A DNA stretch of 64,000 bases from Cyanodermella asteris (taxonomy: Eukaryota; Ascomycota; Lecanoromycetes; Ostropales; Stictidaceae), in NCBI GenBank assembly GCA_900618795.1, contig UYJD01000001.1, forward strand, positions 2,781,269-2,845,268. Direction: 5' to 3'. The translations under genes and the position numbers were made by a program. This document shows positions 45,560 to 61,188 of this stretch, in pieces; position 1 is the stretch's first letter, and each line of letters starts with the position of its first letter. The notes below the pieces were generated by a model. The model had not been told where the DNA came from. It searched no databases and saw only the letters and a list, made by a program, of their open reading frames with translations.

Positions 45560-46306
45560 CTAATCATACCATTCAGCCCACTGTCCTTGAGTCCAACATG
45601 CCTCGTCTGTAAACACATCTTCGCAACAAACGTTGTTGGATTTCTTGTATGGGGGACCTGTACATACTTCGTGTGGCTCGCCCGGATGCCGCTCAGAAAG
45701 GATCGGATAGGACGCAACATTGCCGAATACCAGGAGAGGGAAAAGTATGACGCCAAACATTGCCATAGCTAGAAAGCCAGCTCCGATTGAAGGTCTGGTG
45801 GCTGCGGAGAGAGACGCAGGGTCAATCTTGTCATCTTGCCAGAAAGCTGGTCTGCCCTCGTCGTCGGTACAGGACCAGCCCCACATGGTACCGTCGCCAA
45901 CATCATGTTTGCCGGCAACAGGTTGGTTTGCGCAGTGTCGAAACATTGACTTGACGTAGGTAACATTCGAGGGCATGCCCTCGTTCCAATAAGGGTGTAG
46001 CTTCAGGTCCACGTCACATACGGTCGCCTTGACTTCTTTGCCGTGGGGACAGCACCAAGCAGGAACCTCTTCTTTCGTTGCTTTCACCTCATCTGAGGAG
46101 ACGACTGAAACCATCGCTGGCTCCGGCTCATCGTGACATGCAGCTTTCAATTTGTCGGATGGGGAAGAGTTGAGTGGTTTGAGATCTTCCGCCCTCGTGT
46201 GGTTGCTGTTGAGAGACAATGAGTCGGCAGGAGGGTCTCTTAGGTTGGAAGCCTGCGCTAGGGGAGCTGTTGCAAGGAGAGAGGCAGCCAACACTCGAAA
46301 CAGCAT
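45560..46306 (-). CDS. Secreted/membrane cysteine-rich protein, upstream part, ends at in-frame TAG
   Basis: 248 residues from the ATG at 46306. Signal peptide (MLFRVLAASLLATAPLAQAS), cysteine-bearing lumenal part (WCCPHG, MFRHCANQ, WGWSCTDDEGR), one strong membrane segment (GAGFLAMAMFGVILFPLLVFGN, residues ~178-200), then a first CC/CW module (EVCTGPP...NNVCCEDVFTDEACW). The frame then meets TAG after QGQWAEWYD and continues open in the same phase (next feature down). No GT-AG intron of realistic length removes the TAG and keeps phase: the GTATGA donor at 45569 gives an intron that is too short or joins into a stop. Family unknown. Confidence 0.65.
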   Translation of the reverse strand: MLFRVLAASLLATAPLAQASNLRDPPADSLSLNSNHTRAEDLKPLNSSPSDKLKAACHDEPEPAMVSVVSSDEVKATKEEVPAWCCPHGKEVKATVCDVDLKLHPYWNEGMPSNVTYVKSMFRHCANQPVAGKHDVGDGTMWGWSCTDDEGRPAFWQDDKIDPASLSAATRPSIGAGFLAMAMFGVILFPLLVFGNVASYPILSERHPGEPHEVCTGPPYKKSNNVCCEDVFTDEACWTQGQWAEWYD

Positions 46307-46989
46307 GATGGACTGTAGTTAAAGCGATAGAAGAGCGTGGCGATGCGTGTAATCAATACGTGAGTTTGACCGAGCTTTGTGGCCGTTGGTGAGATACTGT
46401 GGTAATGGGTATTGGGAGAATGCTGGAAGATGTTCGGAGACCGAGGGATCTCCCATGATTTAAGGGGAAAAGCGGACAAGCAGACGAAATAATTTGTGCA
46501 AGAACGAAGCAAAGACAAGATGAAAAGAGCCTTCCGCACTGGAAGAAGCAAGCTCGCTCAGCACATGTTCCCTTCAGGCGTGGAAGGCGCAGGAGATTTA
46601 CCACAGCTCAACGCTGGGGGAGAGCCAATTTGGACATATTCGGTAAGACTCAGGGCGCAAACGCAAACCCGCGCAACAATCGAAGCAAAGATCAAGGCCC
46701 ATGAGTGGCGGCTTCTGTCTAGAATGTGTTGCTGCTCAGTACACATGATGGAAGCAACAAGTCAGAACGAGCAGTGATCCCTTGCCTGAGATTTCAGAAA
46801 GTCCACTGGGCAATTGAAAGGTCCCGAAGTCCTTGCCATCGCTGTAAACGAAGTTGCAAGGGCTGCTGTTGCACTAAAGGCAAATGCGCGTAGACAGCAG
46901 CCATGATTCCGACATTATCTGGTCTCAGGGTCTGCATGACAGTTCTACGGACGTTGCGTCCCAGAGTCGCATCGATGCCGCGCAGCTAA

Positions 46990-52083
<5,094 letters not shown>

Positions 52084-52483
52084 AATCCCTCTAAAGGCGT
52101 CGAAACCCCAGATTTGCCATGTTAAACTTCGGACAAACAGCCGGTGGATTTGGGGCTTCGTGAGTCTCAAAAATCGTAGATAGACCAGATACAATAAAAA
52201 GGTTTAGGTCCTGGATTTAGGCTAATGTTTCCGTCCATGACATGCGTGAGATTCGTCTCGGTCTCCTGTGTCAAGATCACCAGGAGTCAGAGTGTTAATG
52301 GTCTTGCCTTGCCGTCGGTGATTCTCCTGGCTTCAGACTGTGGAAATCTGAGCAAGCACAAACAGAAGAAAACCTAATTCAAAGGTCGTCGTCTTTAGTC
52401 TTCATATACATCGTAAATATTTGGCCACAGCGCAGCCAGACGAGAGGCGTGCCTATCTGTCATAGAAAGCCCAAGCACCTTCC
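52084..52483. other. Convergent spacer
   Basis: 400 bp between AROM and the unrecognised minus-strand gene. No gene seen. Confidence 0.45.
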
Positions 52484-53308
52484 TCACTTCAGCAGCGTAA
52501 GTTTCTGCTCATCCTGAATTGCTGCGACTTCCGCGCTCACACTCTCTACCGTGGCGTGGATCGCCCTCGCGAAACGGGCCAACTCGTCCCTCGTCCCCTC
52601 GGCACATTCGACCGCGAAGCGCAGCGGATTGAAAGCCCGACGGAATATCGGCAGGTTGGGAAAGTCCGATTGCCAGAAGATGAGCTCGCGGACGTCGCAT
52701 CGGCAGTAGTTGTAAAAGGGCCAGAAGGGGTCGGGCGGACATTTGTGACGGATGAGGTTTCCTGCAAACATCAGAATCTATGGAAAACAGCAACTAAACG
52801 CGGATGATGCATCGGCAGCGGTTACTGGGTTGAATCTGCGAGACTTACCGATTTCGGGCTTGGGAAAGCTGTCGATCTTCATCAGATTGTATTGGCCGTC
52901 GAGCACGGCTTTGAACTCGCCGCTGTCGCGCCAGTTCACTGCTGCGGACCTGTAGACTATTCGCTGTGCGGCAGTTGAAACGACGAGAGCCGATGGGTCT
53001 GGCATCAGGAGGATGGTATCTGGACTCGGTAGTCGCGGCGTTGACAGACTTCTGGCTGCTGGTCGGCGTGGGCCTGGTCGACCATGGGAGCAAAGCACAT
53101 CATCTGGTACTGGAACCTGCGTGTTCTCGGCTAACTTTGACTGCGTTTGAAACCATTCATGAATTTCTGTTGTGATGGAAAAGCAGTTCAAGTTCTGATT
53201 GTTACGCGCAAGTGCAAGGACTGTCTCGTCGGGCAACTTGCACGCAGCTTCTGCATCGCAAATGCAGTTCAGCAATAGGGAGACTTTTCCCAGCGTGAGC
53301 GTTCCCAT
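52484..53308 (-). CDS. Unrecognised protein, 5' end unresolved
   Basis: Two exons are clear: one ending at 52849 and one at 52761-52484, joined across an 87-nt GTAAGT...TTTGCAG intron in phase. The first in-frame ATG is at 53308, but the frame is open upstream to a CAG acceptor at 53424 (exon start 53423), so at least one more 5' exon is likely; I could not place a start. Visible content: a basic coiled-coil-like start (RVRRLRDQQEKLKIK), a helical region with several Cys, a PDTILLMPDPSALVVS segment, and a C-terminal half with FPKPEIGNLIRHKCPPDPFW and FNPLRFAVECAEGTRDELAR followed by an amphipathic helix. No family recognised; probably intracellular, since there is no leader in the visible part. 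Confidence 0.55.
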
Positions 53309-53423
53309 TTTGATTTTGAGCTTCTCCTGTTGATCTCGAAGGCGTCGCACCCTCGTCTTGACCTCTGCGACCTGGGGAGATTGAACGAGACATGTTGGTC
53401 CATTGACATCAGTTGATATGTGC

Positions 53424-54566
53424 CTGATCCGGGCTTCTCGGGGCTCGTGTGCGTTAGGCAGCTGGTGGGGGAAACCCGATTAATGGGTCGTATAGCGAGG
53501 AAACGAATGACTTACCAGGACAAGCGAGTGAGTCCGGACGTGAGATACGTGCAAATCGCCAGGAGGGGCAGCAAAGACCAAAGCTTTATGTCTGCGGATT
53601 GCCGCAGACTTGGTCGGGCGTTGGAAGTGGGAGCCGAGTCATGGTCGAACCGGGGTCCGGCCCGCAAAGGTTCCAAGCAGCACAGTACACACAGGCATGG
53701 TAAAGGCTCAAAATAGACAAGCAGTGTTCAGCGAATAACATGAAACACCATCCAAGGCGGCAATTGAGGTCGTAGCCCCGGAAGAGAATGATAAAGCGAG
53801 TACGATCCAAGCCACTGGGAGGCCGAGCCGAAGCTGCACATTAGGGCTCAGGACTATCGGGCGGGCAGCGGCAGAGTGTATTCGTTGAACTCCATGGAGA
53901 TTCGAGCCGAGTCGGTAAGCTCAGAGCATGCATGCTGAAGTCATGCCGTGCTGGTTCCTGGCCGGGGTGAGGATATGGGATTTAGAGAGTGTTCTAAAAA
54001 TGGTAATTGTATGACGACATCGTCCCTGAGTTGAACTGCCCACCCCTCATCTTCAAGAATGATATCCGACCTTTCAACGGGTCTCCGCATCAAGTTTGTA
54101 TTGCTGGCATAGCATATCGATACTCGTGGTCAAGGCAGCAGCATTTGTACCTGGGGCTGTGTAGTTTAGCGTGGTGGGCCTGTCAGAGCTGTTCCCTATC
54201 TCGAGGTAGTAGCGGGGCGATAAGCATAAGCCACAGCTGTAACAGCCCAGTTACGGATTTTACGGTTGACGCCGCATGCCTTGTCGTTACAATTAACTGT
54301 GGACCTTGACTTGTACGTTCATACCCAAACGAGGATACCATACAAGGTCAGGTCGATATGGATCAATCCGGACGCCGTTTGAGCAAATGAGCCCGAAGCT
54401 CAAGTGCTTATGTGAAGATGACTGGACAGCTTTTTCAACAAGGGTAAGATCGAGTCGAATCACCGAGGCACCAATGGGACAATAATGAGGGAGAAGACTT
54501 CGCCAACTCTCTAGAAACTGGTAGGCCTCATCATAAGGGCACGTTTGGAAATTGCCCCCAAGTCGA
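53424..54566. other. Intergenic / possible 5' exon region
   Basis: May hold the missing 5' exon of the preceding minus-strand gene: a GTAAGT donor (minus strand) lies at 53515. At 54718-54293 a minus-strand frame of 141 codons overlaps the end of the DUF6590-like gene. Its last part is protein-like, but I have no splice connection for it. No other content recognised. Confidence 0.35.
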
Positions 54567-56012
54567 TTACAACAGATCAACGGACATTGTAGCTTGGCCT
54601 GACTTCGCGGCGTCTCGCTGCACATGTCTAACATTATCGAGAAGAGCTCGCGCATCGACAATCCCCACGTTTCTGTTGTAGAGGCCCAATTCAACCTCGC
54701 ACCACCGCCGGTAATCAATTCGCGCGCAAGGTGGAAGTGGTCCGGTAGGGAGGAGTTCCGAATATGGAAGATCAGCTGCCATCACTTTACTTGTCAATGG
54801 GCCCTCACGAAACGGTACGTGCTTGACTTCCAAGGCAGGCACTGTTATGCCATTCTCTCCCGCCAACTGCACGGATGGTTGATCCTGTCGATGCAAGATG
54901 CCGTAGAATTGCTGATCGGGCAGTTTGGGGCAGCCATTGTCGGAGTGGCCGCTCACTGGTCTGTCGAGAACGTGTTAGCAAGCAATTCCACTACCGAAGT
55001 GATGTCTCGTTCGTAGTAATGCGATCAAGTGGTATATGCACTTACAAACAGATGGCCGAGCGCACTCCGACTTCGACGACAATGAAACATCGCACTGTTG
55101 TGGGCCCTTCGAAGGGCCCAGAATAGACGCCCTCCATCACAGTCCACCACCTTCGATCTCGCTCAATGGTCTGATCTTCCTCGGGCATGTAACCTTGGAT
55201 CCCCGGGCATCTTTCCGGCGACCAAAGCATTGAGAAAACACGGCCTGGGATGAAGAAATTCAGGCCGACGACGCTTTGGTGAGGAAAGAAGACTAAAGTG
55301 ATATCAGTATGCCTGGAAGTTATTATGACGTGAAGCGTTGACGTACAAGGATCGTAAAACCTGTCGGCGCCGCTTTTCATGCCGACATGCTCAAAAACGC
55401 TGGCCTTGTCCCTCCACTGGGGCCAGTGGACCTGTGACCAGTCTTCCAGAACAGCTTTGCCTTGTCTGTGACCTACTGTATATCGCTCGAGATTTTGTGC
55501 ATCATCCTTCACAATCAAGAGAGACCCTGGAAGGTACATCGAACGCAGTTTTGGTGGCGACCAACTAAATCATGACAATCAGCCTTCGAATCGACAATGT
55601 GAAACCACTAAAGTCGTGCACTGAGCGGGTCACATTAGACAGCCCGCAAGCCAACTTACAAACGGACCACAGATAGTACTGAATTCACTTGCGCAAGGTA
55701 GGGCAGGACCTGCGGCTTATCGATTTTGCCGTTCGAAAGCGCGGCTTGGAGTGAAGATAAGGGTTCGATCAAATACTGCACATGTTCATTCGGAAGACTT
55801 TGCTCGTCCAAGACACCTGACAGGCAGAACAAAGTACGATAGAGGAAAGACAGGTCAAGATGAAAGGCATCAAATAATGGCGCATCGTCGTTTGAAAGGA
55901 GAGCGTGAAGATTGACTAGCAGCTGCTGCGTTGCTTCGCGGATTGCGACGACGCTTGATTGCTCCACGGCCGAGACATTTACACTATCTCGTGCCCGTTT
56001 CGACCCATCCAT
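54567..56012 (-). CDS. DUF6590-like fungal protein
   Basis: Deduced exons are 56012-55660, 55564-55347, 55292-55046 and 54960-54567; all phases agree and give 403 residues. The N-terminal ~120 residues are helical (SVVAIREATQQLLVNLHALL). The C-terminal half, from FFIPGRVFSMLWSPE, resembles the DUF6590 domain found in many accessory fungal proteins: an entry strand/loop with G-x-VF-x-x-LW, RCFIVVEVGVRSAICLPVSG, and the closing CEVELGLYNRNVGIVD, which matches the domain's YTVEHNVKVxxIG-type strand. Function of this domain is unknown. It is divergent from a HET-domain gene across only 232 bp. A perfect 20-bp palindrome (55101-55120) lies in exon 3. Identification is from memory of the domain pattern, so moderate. 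Confidence 0.65.
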
Positions 56013-56244
56013 GTTGTTGAGACCAAAGGTATCGTAGCTTCTCTGATTGATGACTACGCAAGTTGGAAAGCTCCCAGATGTGACAAGGCTGAGCTAAGAC
56101 GAGGCTACGAGCGGGCTGCCAGAGGGCTGAGCACACTTGCCTGCACGCAGCCTTCTCAGACCATTGTTCGGTTACCAGCACTCGTTAATGTCCTTTGAAT
56201 CAAATATCATATGAAGCAGATCGTTGACAAGGCGCAGACATACA
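56013..56244. promoter_or_regulatory. Short divergent promoter of the DUF6590-like and HET genes
   Basis: 232 bp between the two start codons; it must hold both promoters and leaders. No TATA box stands out. Confidence 0.45.
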
Positions 56245-58520
56245 ATGCTATGCGAAAGATGCAGACATATTCACCAGCCGCACGGTCCGACTGTTGAAGT
56301 GGATGGTTACAGAGACTCGCCACGAAAGCATCTGTGCATCATTCGCTACTACAGACGTTTGCGAGACTTCATAGATGCTGCTGAGGCAGGCTGCGAAGTC
56401 TGTCAATTCTTTCGACCATTCATCGAATATCATAGCCAGCGACAAGGGACGCAGAAAGTTGCAGAACTGCGGCTTGACGGCCCACGGCCCGATCAGCTTT
56501 GGCTGATTCTCGAGAATAAAGCTGAATACAACGAATCGAACAGAGCTGTTATTGATAAGGTGAGCATCGTGGCACTTTCAGCAGGCTTAGTCCCGGACTG
56601 GACCTATCAACATTGCAAGACTGCGTGTGTTGACGGTGTGGACGGATACAGTCGTGAACAGGCGAAAGAGCTGCTTCAGAGCGACTGGATCGAAGCCGGA
56701 CCTTGGTTTTCTCCGCGTGAACTTGATATTAGTGATGGTGATGTCGGACAGAGAAGGATGCCCATTCTCCAGTTCTATCAGTGGCAAGGTGCGCATCTTG
56801 ATCACGATTATCTTGGTTACAGACACGTTAACATGCTACAGCTCCGGAATCTCCAATTTTGGACATCCCTGCACGTCGGATTGGCGAAGTTCCGACCGCC
56901 CCAAGCGTGATGGTATTGGCTAGATCCTGGCTCAGTGATTGCGAACGGACACATCGGGCTTGTAAGCCTCAGATGAGCCTTGTCGTCCCCACTCGCCTGG
57001 TCGATGTTGAAAGCAATGTCCCAGGCCATCCAGTTCGGCTTCACGAAGTGGCCGACAGAAACGGGCTGGAGATTCGGTATGCTGCACTTAGCCATTGTTG
57101 GGGGCCCAAGGACGATGCAATCACAAAGCTTGAGCAGACGACTCTGGTTGAGTTGCAAGAGAAGATTGATTTTTCTTCCTTGTCTCAAAACTTTCAGGAC
57201 GCAGTCACCGTGACCCGAGAACTAGGCCTAAAATATGTTTGGATCGATGCGCTATGTATCATCCAGGATTCAACAACAGACTGGGCGGCTGAGGCTGCGC
57301 GGATGGGAGACTATTATCGTCGAGCCGAGGTGACGATATCAGCCCTTACTTCTCCATCGGCCGACCATGGCATACTTGGCAAACGTGCATCCCTGGAACC
57401 TGTTGCTAAAATCAGAACAGAGAAAGGAATGCTATTTTTGCGGCCACTACTGCCAAGCGCCCTTAGCGTTATTGATGGACGTTACCACTGGCTATATCGA
57501 GCTCCGATAGGTGCGCAACACCTCAGTATGCGGGCCTGGACACTTCAAGAGCGCCTCTTCTCCCGTCGCATTCTATACTTTACCAGGGATCAGCTCATTT
57601 GGCAATGCAAGAGTCATATTGTTGCCGAAGACGGTCAATACTCAGTGAAAAAGCAAGGTTATGAGAGTCTCGACGGACGCGATGTCAGAGATCTCGTGGA
57701 CATTAGCCCACGCCCTGTTGGTCAAGGTAATCAGCAGGTGCCCACCTCAGTCAGCTCAACGGGATGGTACGAGCGCCTCGACAACTTTATGCAGCGCAAC
57801 TTACGCTACGACAGAGATCGATTACCGGCGATAGCTGCCGTTGCACGTGAGGTGCACCTGCTCACCTCGATGACATATCGTGCTGGGCTTTGGCATGGCG
57901 ATTTCCGCACCATAGTCCAAGGACTTATGTGGCGACCCTACTATCCCGCGCGACGAGCAAACAACAGCTCTCCAAGCTGGAGCTGGTCATCTATGAGCTC
58001 CAGCGTACATTTCAACTTCTTGGACAGCTATCATATCATGCCCCAACCTGGCTTAGATGCCTCTTTGCTGGAATGGTCTACTGAGCTCGCATCTGCTGAT
58101 CCTTTTGGCGCGGTCAACAACGGCCGGATTTTATTCGAAGCATGGACACAGACGTTCGAACGAGACCAGAGAGATCCCCTCAAGAGTGTTGATCGTCGCA
58201 AAAGGCTCGTTCACCCTTCCGCGTACTCCAAGAATTATATGGAGCAGCCAGAGAACAACATTACCATCCCACTCGACTTTGAGACTCAGTCGGGGTCGGC
58301 GGTGCCACTGCTTCTCATGTTGCTCTGCTGCACAGGAAGCGACACAGACAATCCACATCCAAAGAACTCATCTTTCTATTTTCTCGCACTTGAGGATCAG
58401 AAAACAGGATCGTCGACCCCCGAGCTTAGGCGAGTCGGCATTGGCTGGTCGGAAATAGGCAAACTTCCCAAGATTGACGAAGAACACGGCTGGGCGAGGA
58501 AGCTGATTTCAATTGTTTGA
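56245..58520 (+). CDS. HET-domain (heterokaryon incompatibility) protein
   Basis: Exon 1 is 56245-56788, the intron 56789-56841 (GTGCGC...CTACAG) and exon 2 56842-58520; 740 residues. The N-terminus has the cysteine pairs common in this group (LCERCRHI and GCEVCQFF), possibly metal-binding. The HET domain follows: RLVDVESN...IRYAALSHCWGPKD (~261), ELGLKYVWIDALCIIQDSTTDW (~314), MGDYYRRAEVTISAL, and AWTLQERLFSRRILYF (~413). The C-terminal part contains PSWSWSSMSS and no recognised effector domain. HET proteins act in fungal non-self recognition and can trigger cell death on fusion of unlike strains; which partner this one answers is unknown. Joining the two frames through the intron preserves phase exactly. 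Confidence 0.92.
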
Positions 58521-58637
58521 GATGTACACGAGTGGTTATAGGTGTTTGCCTTGCACGACTGCCCGGGCGCATCCAAGGCCACTGCCGATAACGGAGACGG
58601 TTGCATGCTCGTCTTTACGCCCCGGGACATCCTCGTC

Positions 58638-59766
58638 TCAAAACAAGAATCTTGCTCCAATTGCCGCATTCAGCAACACCACCACAGCGGAAACGACCGC
58701 AGCACGAGGAGCGAGACCTTTGATCGGAACCGAGCTATTCGGGCTAGCCGCCTTCGTGACAACGACACCGTTGGAGGTTGTGACGGTATCACCCCCGGCA
58801 GATGTCGTCGAGCCACTGCCCTGGGTCGCGGAGTTTGCAGAGGAAGAGTTGTATGCCTTGATCGAAGTCCAGTCGCCTGTCTGATCTGTCCAGTTGTAGT
58901 AATTGGCAGGATTGTGATTAGTGACCTATGCGGATTAGAGCGCCAACATCAAACGGACTGAAACCAGGACTCACCGTAATTGATTCAACGTACATTTTGA
59001 AAGGTACTTGCGTAAAGTCCGTCTCGCCGCCCGCCCAGCTGATGGTCCCCGGATTCACGCCCGGCGCACCTCCCGCCCAGTTGCCCAGTCTGATGTTGGC
59101 AGGTGTTTGCGGAAAGTTGCTGCCGCCATTGGCGTCTGACGAAGACAGAGTGCGAACTCTTTCGCCATCGATCAACCACACGATACTCGTAGCAGTCCAT
59201 TCCACGCTGTACGTGTGCGATGTATCCTGGGGCGTGGTGACGGCCGGGTACGTAGCTCGGTCATACGTCGTGGTATTGCCCTTGCCGAAGTAATTGGTCT
59301 CAATCGAAGTGGTGTTACCGCCAAGCGCCTCCCAGTCGATTTCGTCGTAGTCGTCCGATTCGAAGACGATGGAGCTGACGATGCCGGTTCCGGGTGCAGC
59401 TTGCATCTTCACGTCGACCCTACCAAAGAAGAAGTAGCTGCGGAAATCCATGTTAGCGTTTGCGGGAAAATGCCGTGCTGCGATGGAGAATATCTGTTAC
59501 AAATTGCTTGAGACGGTTGGGGCTTGTCCTTCAGCTGTGATCGCAAACTTGACGCCGTTGTCGTCGAACGAGACGGATGTCCCTTCCGCTTGCGTCCAGC
59601 TCTGATTAAAGAGTGATGCTGCATCTGAGCCTGTGAAGTCTGCTGTATATGACCATTGCGCGAGGCCCGGGTTGGGAGAGCATGTGGCGTTGGTCGGGTT
59701 GCAAGTACTGGCAACGACAGAGGCTGCAAGAGCAAAGATAGCAGAAGCCCTGAGTAGAGAAGACAT
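58638..59766 (-). CDS. Crh-type GH16 cell-wall transglycosylase, GPI-type
   Basis: Crh enzymes link chitin to beta-glucan in the wall. Deduced exons are 59766-59501, 59437-58975 and 58925-58638, giving 338 residues. Signal peptide from MSSLLRASAIFALAASVVAS; N-terminal TCNPTNATCSPNPGL typical of the subfamily; then FYFFFGRVDVKMQAAPGTG and the catalytic motif SDDYDEIDWEALG (the two acidic residues plus Glu of ExDxE) and IVWLIDGERVRTL. The last exon encodes YYNWTDQTGDWTSIKAYN, a Ser/Thr-rich spacer and a hydrophobic end (AAVVSAVVVLLNAAIGARF) fitting GPI anchoring. The chitin-binding module of some Crh proteins is absent. It is convergent with the HET gene (117 bp). Confidence 0.92.
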
Positions 59767-61188
59767 TGCGCAAATACAAGCAAAAGACAATACACCTTGC
59801 GCGATGCAGGTATCCGAACAGTGGGTAGATAGAGTTTCTGCAAGTCAGAAGTTTGGGCAAGGCACACAAACGAGGGTATGACACACTGCAGCGAGCGAGC
59901 GATAAAATGAAAGCAACAGTCCGATAGGATAATCCCCCTGTCAACAAGCCGTGTGCGACGATGGGCAATATAGGCACGCACGGCGCTCGTGGCGATCGTC
60001 GCAAGCATCGACGCATCTCGAGACCTGCAACGTAAGATCGAGAGGCTGGAAAACTGGGTTCGACGTTCCAACTATATACGCGTCGCCTATGAGACCAGAT
60101 GAACCATCACAAACAAACGTGGGGGTCCAGGATTCATGGTGGATACTCGGAGCGGGAACGCGTAAGAATGCTGCGTAATGATCGACTTTGCGTCGCGGTC
60201 GTGCACGCTCGGATATTTCCTGCATTAAATCCGAGAGATATCTCGACAGTCATGGCATATACCACGCTCGAAGTTCTGGTGCGACAGTCTCTTTTGGAAA
60301 GTTTCGATTAGATATTATGTTGTCTCATAGGGTACAACAGTATCGAAACCCCCAGTTCAACAATTCTGACACAAGAATGAGAACTGTTGTGACGACATCC
60401 GTGCCTGAAAGACATTGAATCGGATATCGTAACCGCGATTAATTTGCCAGAACATTTCACAGACGTAATGTCTCTCCACAGCTTGCCTATACCTTGTTTC
60501 ACAACTTTGAAACGTGCTGGTCGCGTTGAGAGAAGGTTAGTTCCTTGAATATTGTCTCAGCTGGCGAAACGTTTCTCCGACCGTAGATGGCGGGACGACC
60601 TCGATCCGAAGAACTCAGTAGCATCAACCCAGACACTTTTCCACAATTAAAGCAGGTCCAATATCTGGTTCTGCCGATTCAATCGCCTGACTAATGCCGG
60701 CCTGCCGGCCTGTTACTCGCCGCGTGTGGATATACAGGCTTTCGGCGACATTGACCCGATTGGGTTTGAGTACAGTTTCGCAGGAATACCTCGATGACAG
60801 AATGGCGTGAATATGTGGAGCCGAGGCCGGGGCGTGACATCGCGGGACCCCTGGCTCCAATGATCAATAAGCTACATGGTTTCTTTCCGCTTGTGCGGTC
60901 TTCTCTTTCCATTATTCATCAGCCAAATGCTTCCACATTTACATGGTACGATTGTAACATTTTGCTCTCAATATCCACCGAAGTCGAACATATCTACCTC
61001 TCGATGTCCACAAACTTCCAAGTTTAAGTCTCCTCTCACACCTGCCACTTAGCGAAGGTTTCTACTTTGTAAACCAAGTCGAGGACAAGCGACTCCATCA
61101 AACACAAAGTCTAGTCTCTCTTCAATATCTCCATACCAGCTTCAAAATAAATCTCCAGCCCCGGATCACTACTTTAATCGCCACCATC
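59767..61188. other. Divergent 1.4-kb intergenic region
   Basis: Between the Crh-like gene and the old yellow enzyme gene; no supported open frame, repeat or RNA gene. It presumably holds both promoters. Confidence 0.45.

Noticed and set aside
45535-45569. GTATGA...ACGAG as a tiny intron removing the TAG of the CC/CW repeat gene
   Set aside because: It would be 35 nt, below normal fungal intron size, and breaks the phase; the next acceptor (TTGCAAG) makes a TGA at the junction.
53641-53660. GGTCGAACCGGGGTCC as a tRNA B-box
   Set aside because: It deviates from the GGTTCGANTCC consensus, and no A-box or cloverleaf could be laid out around it.
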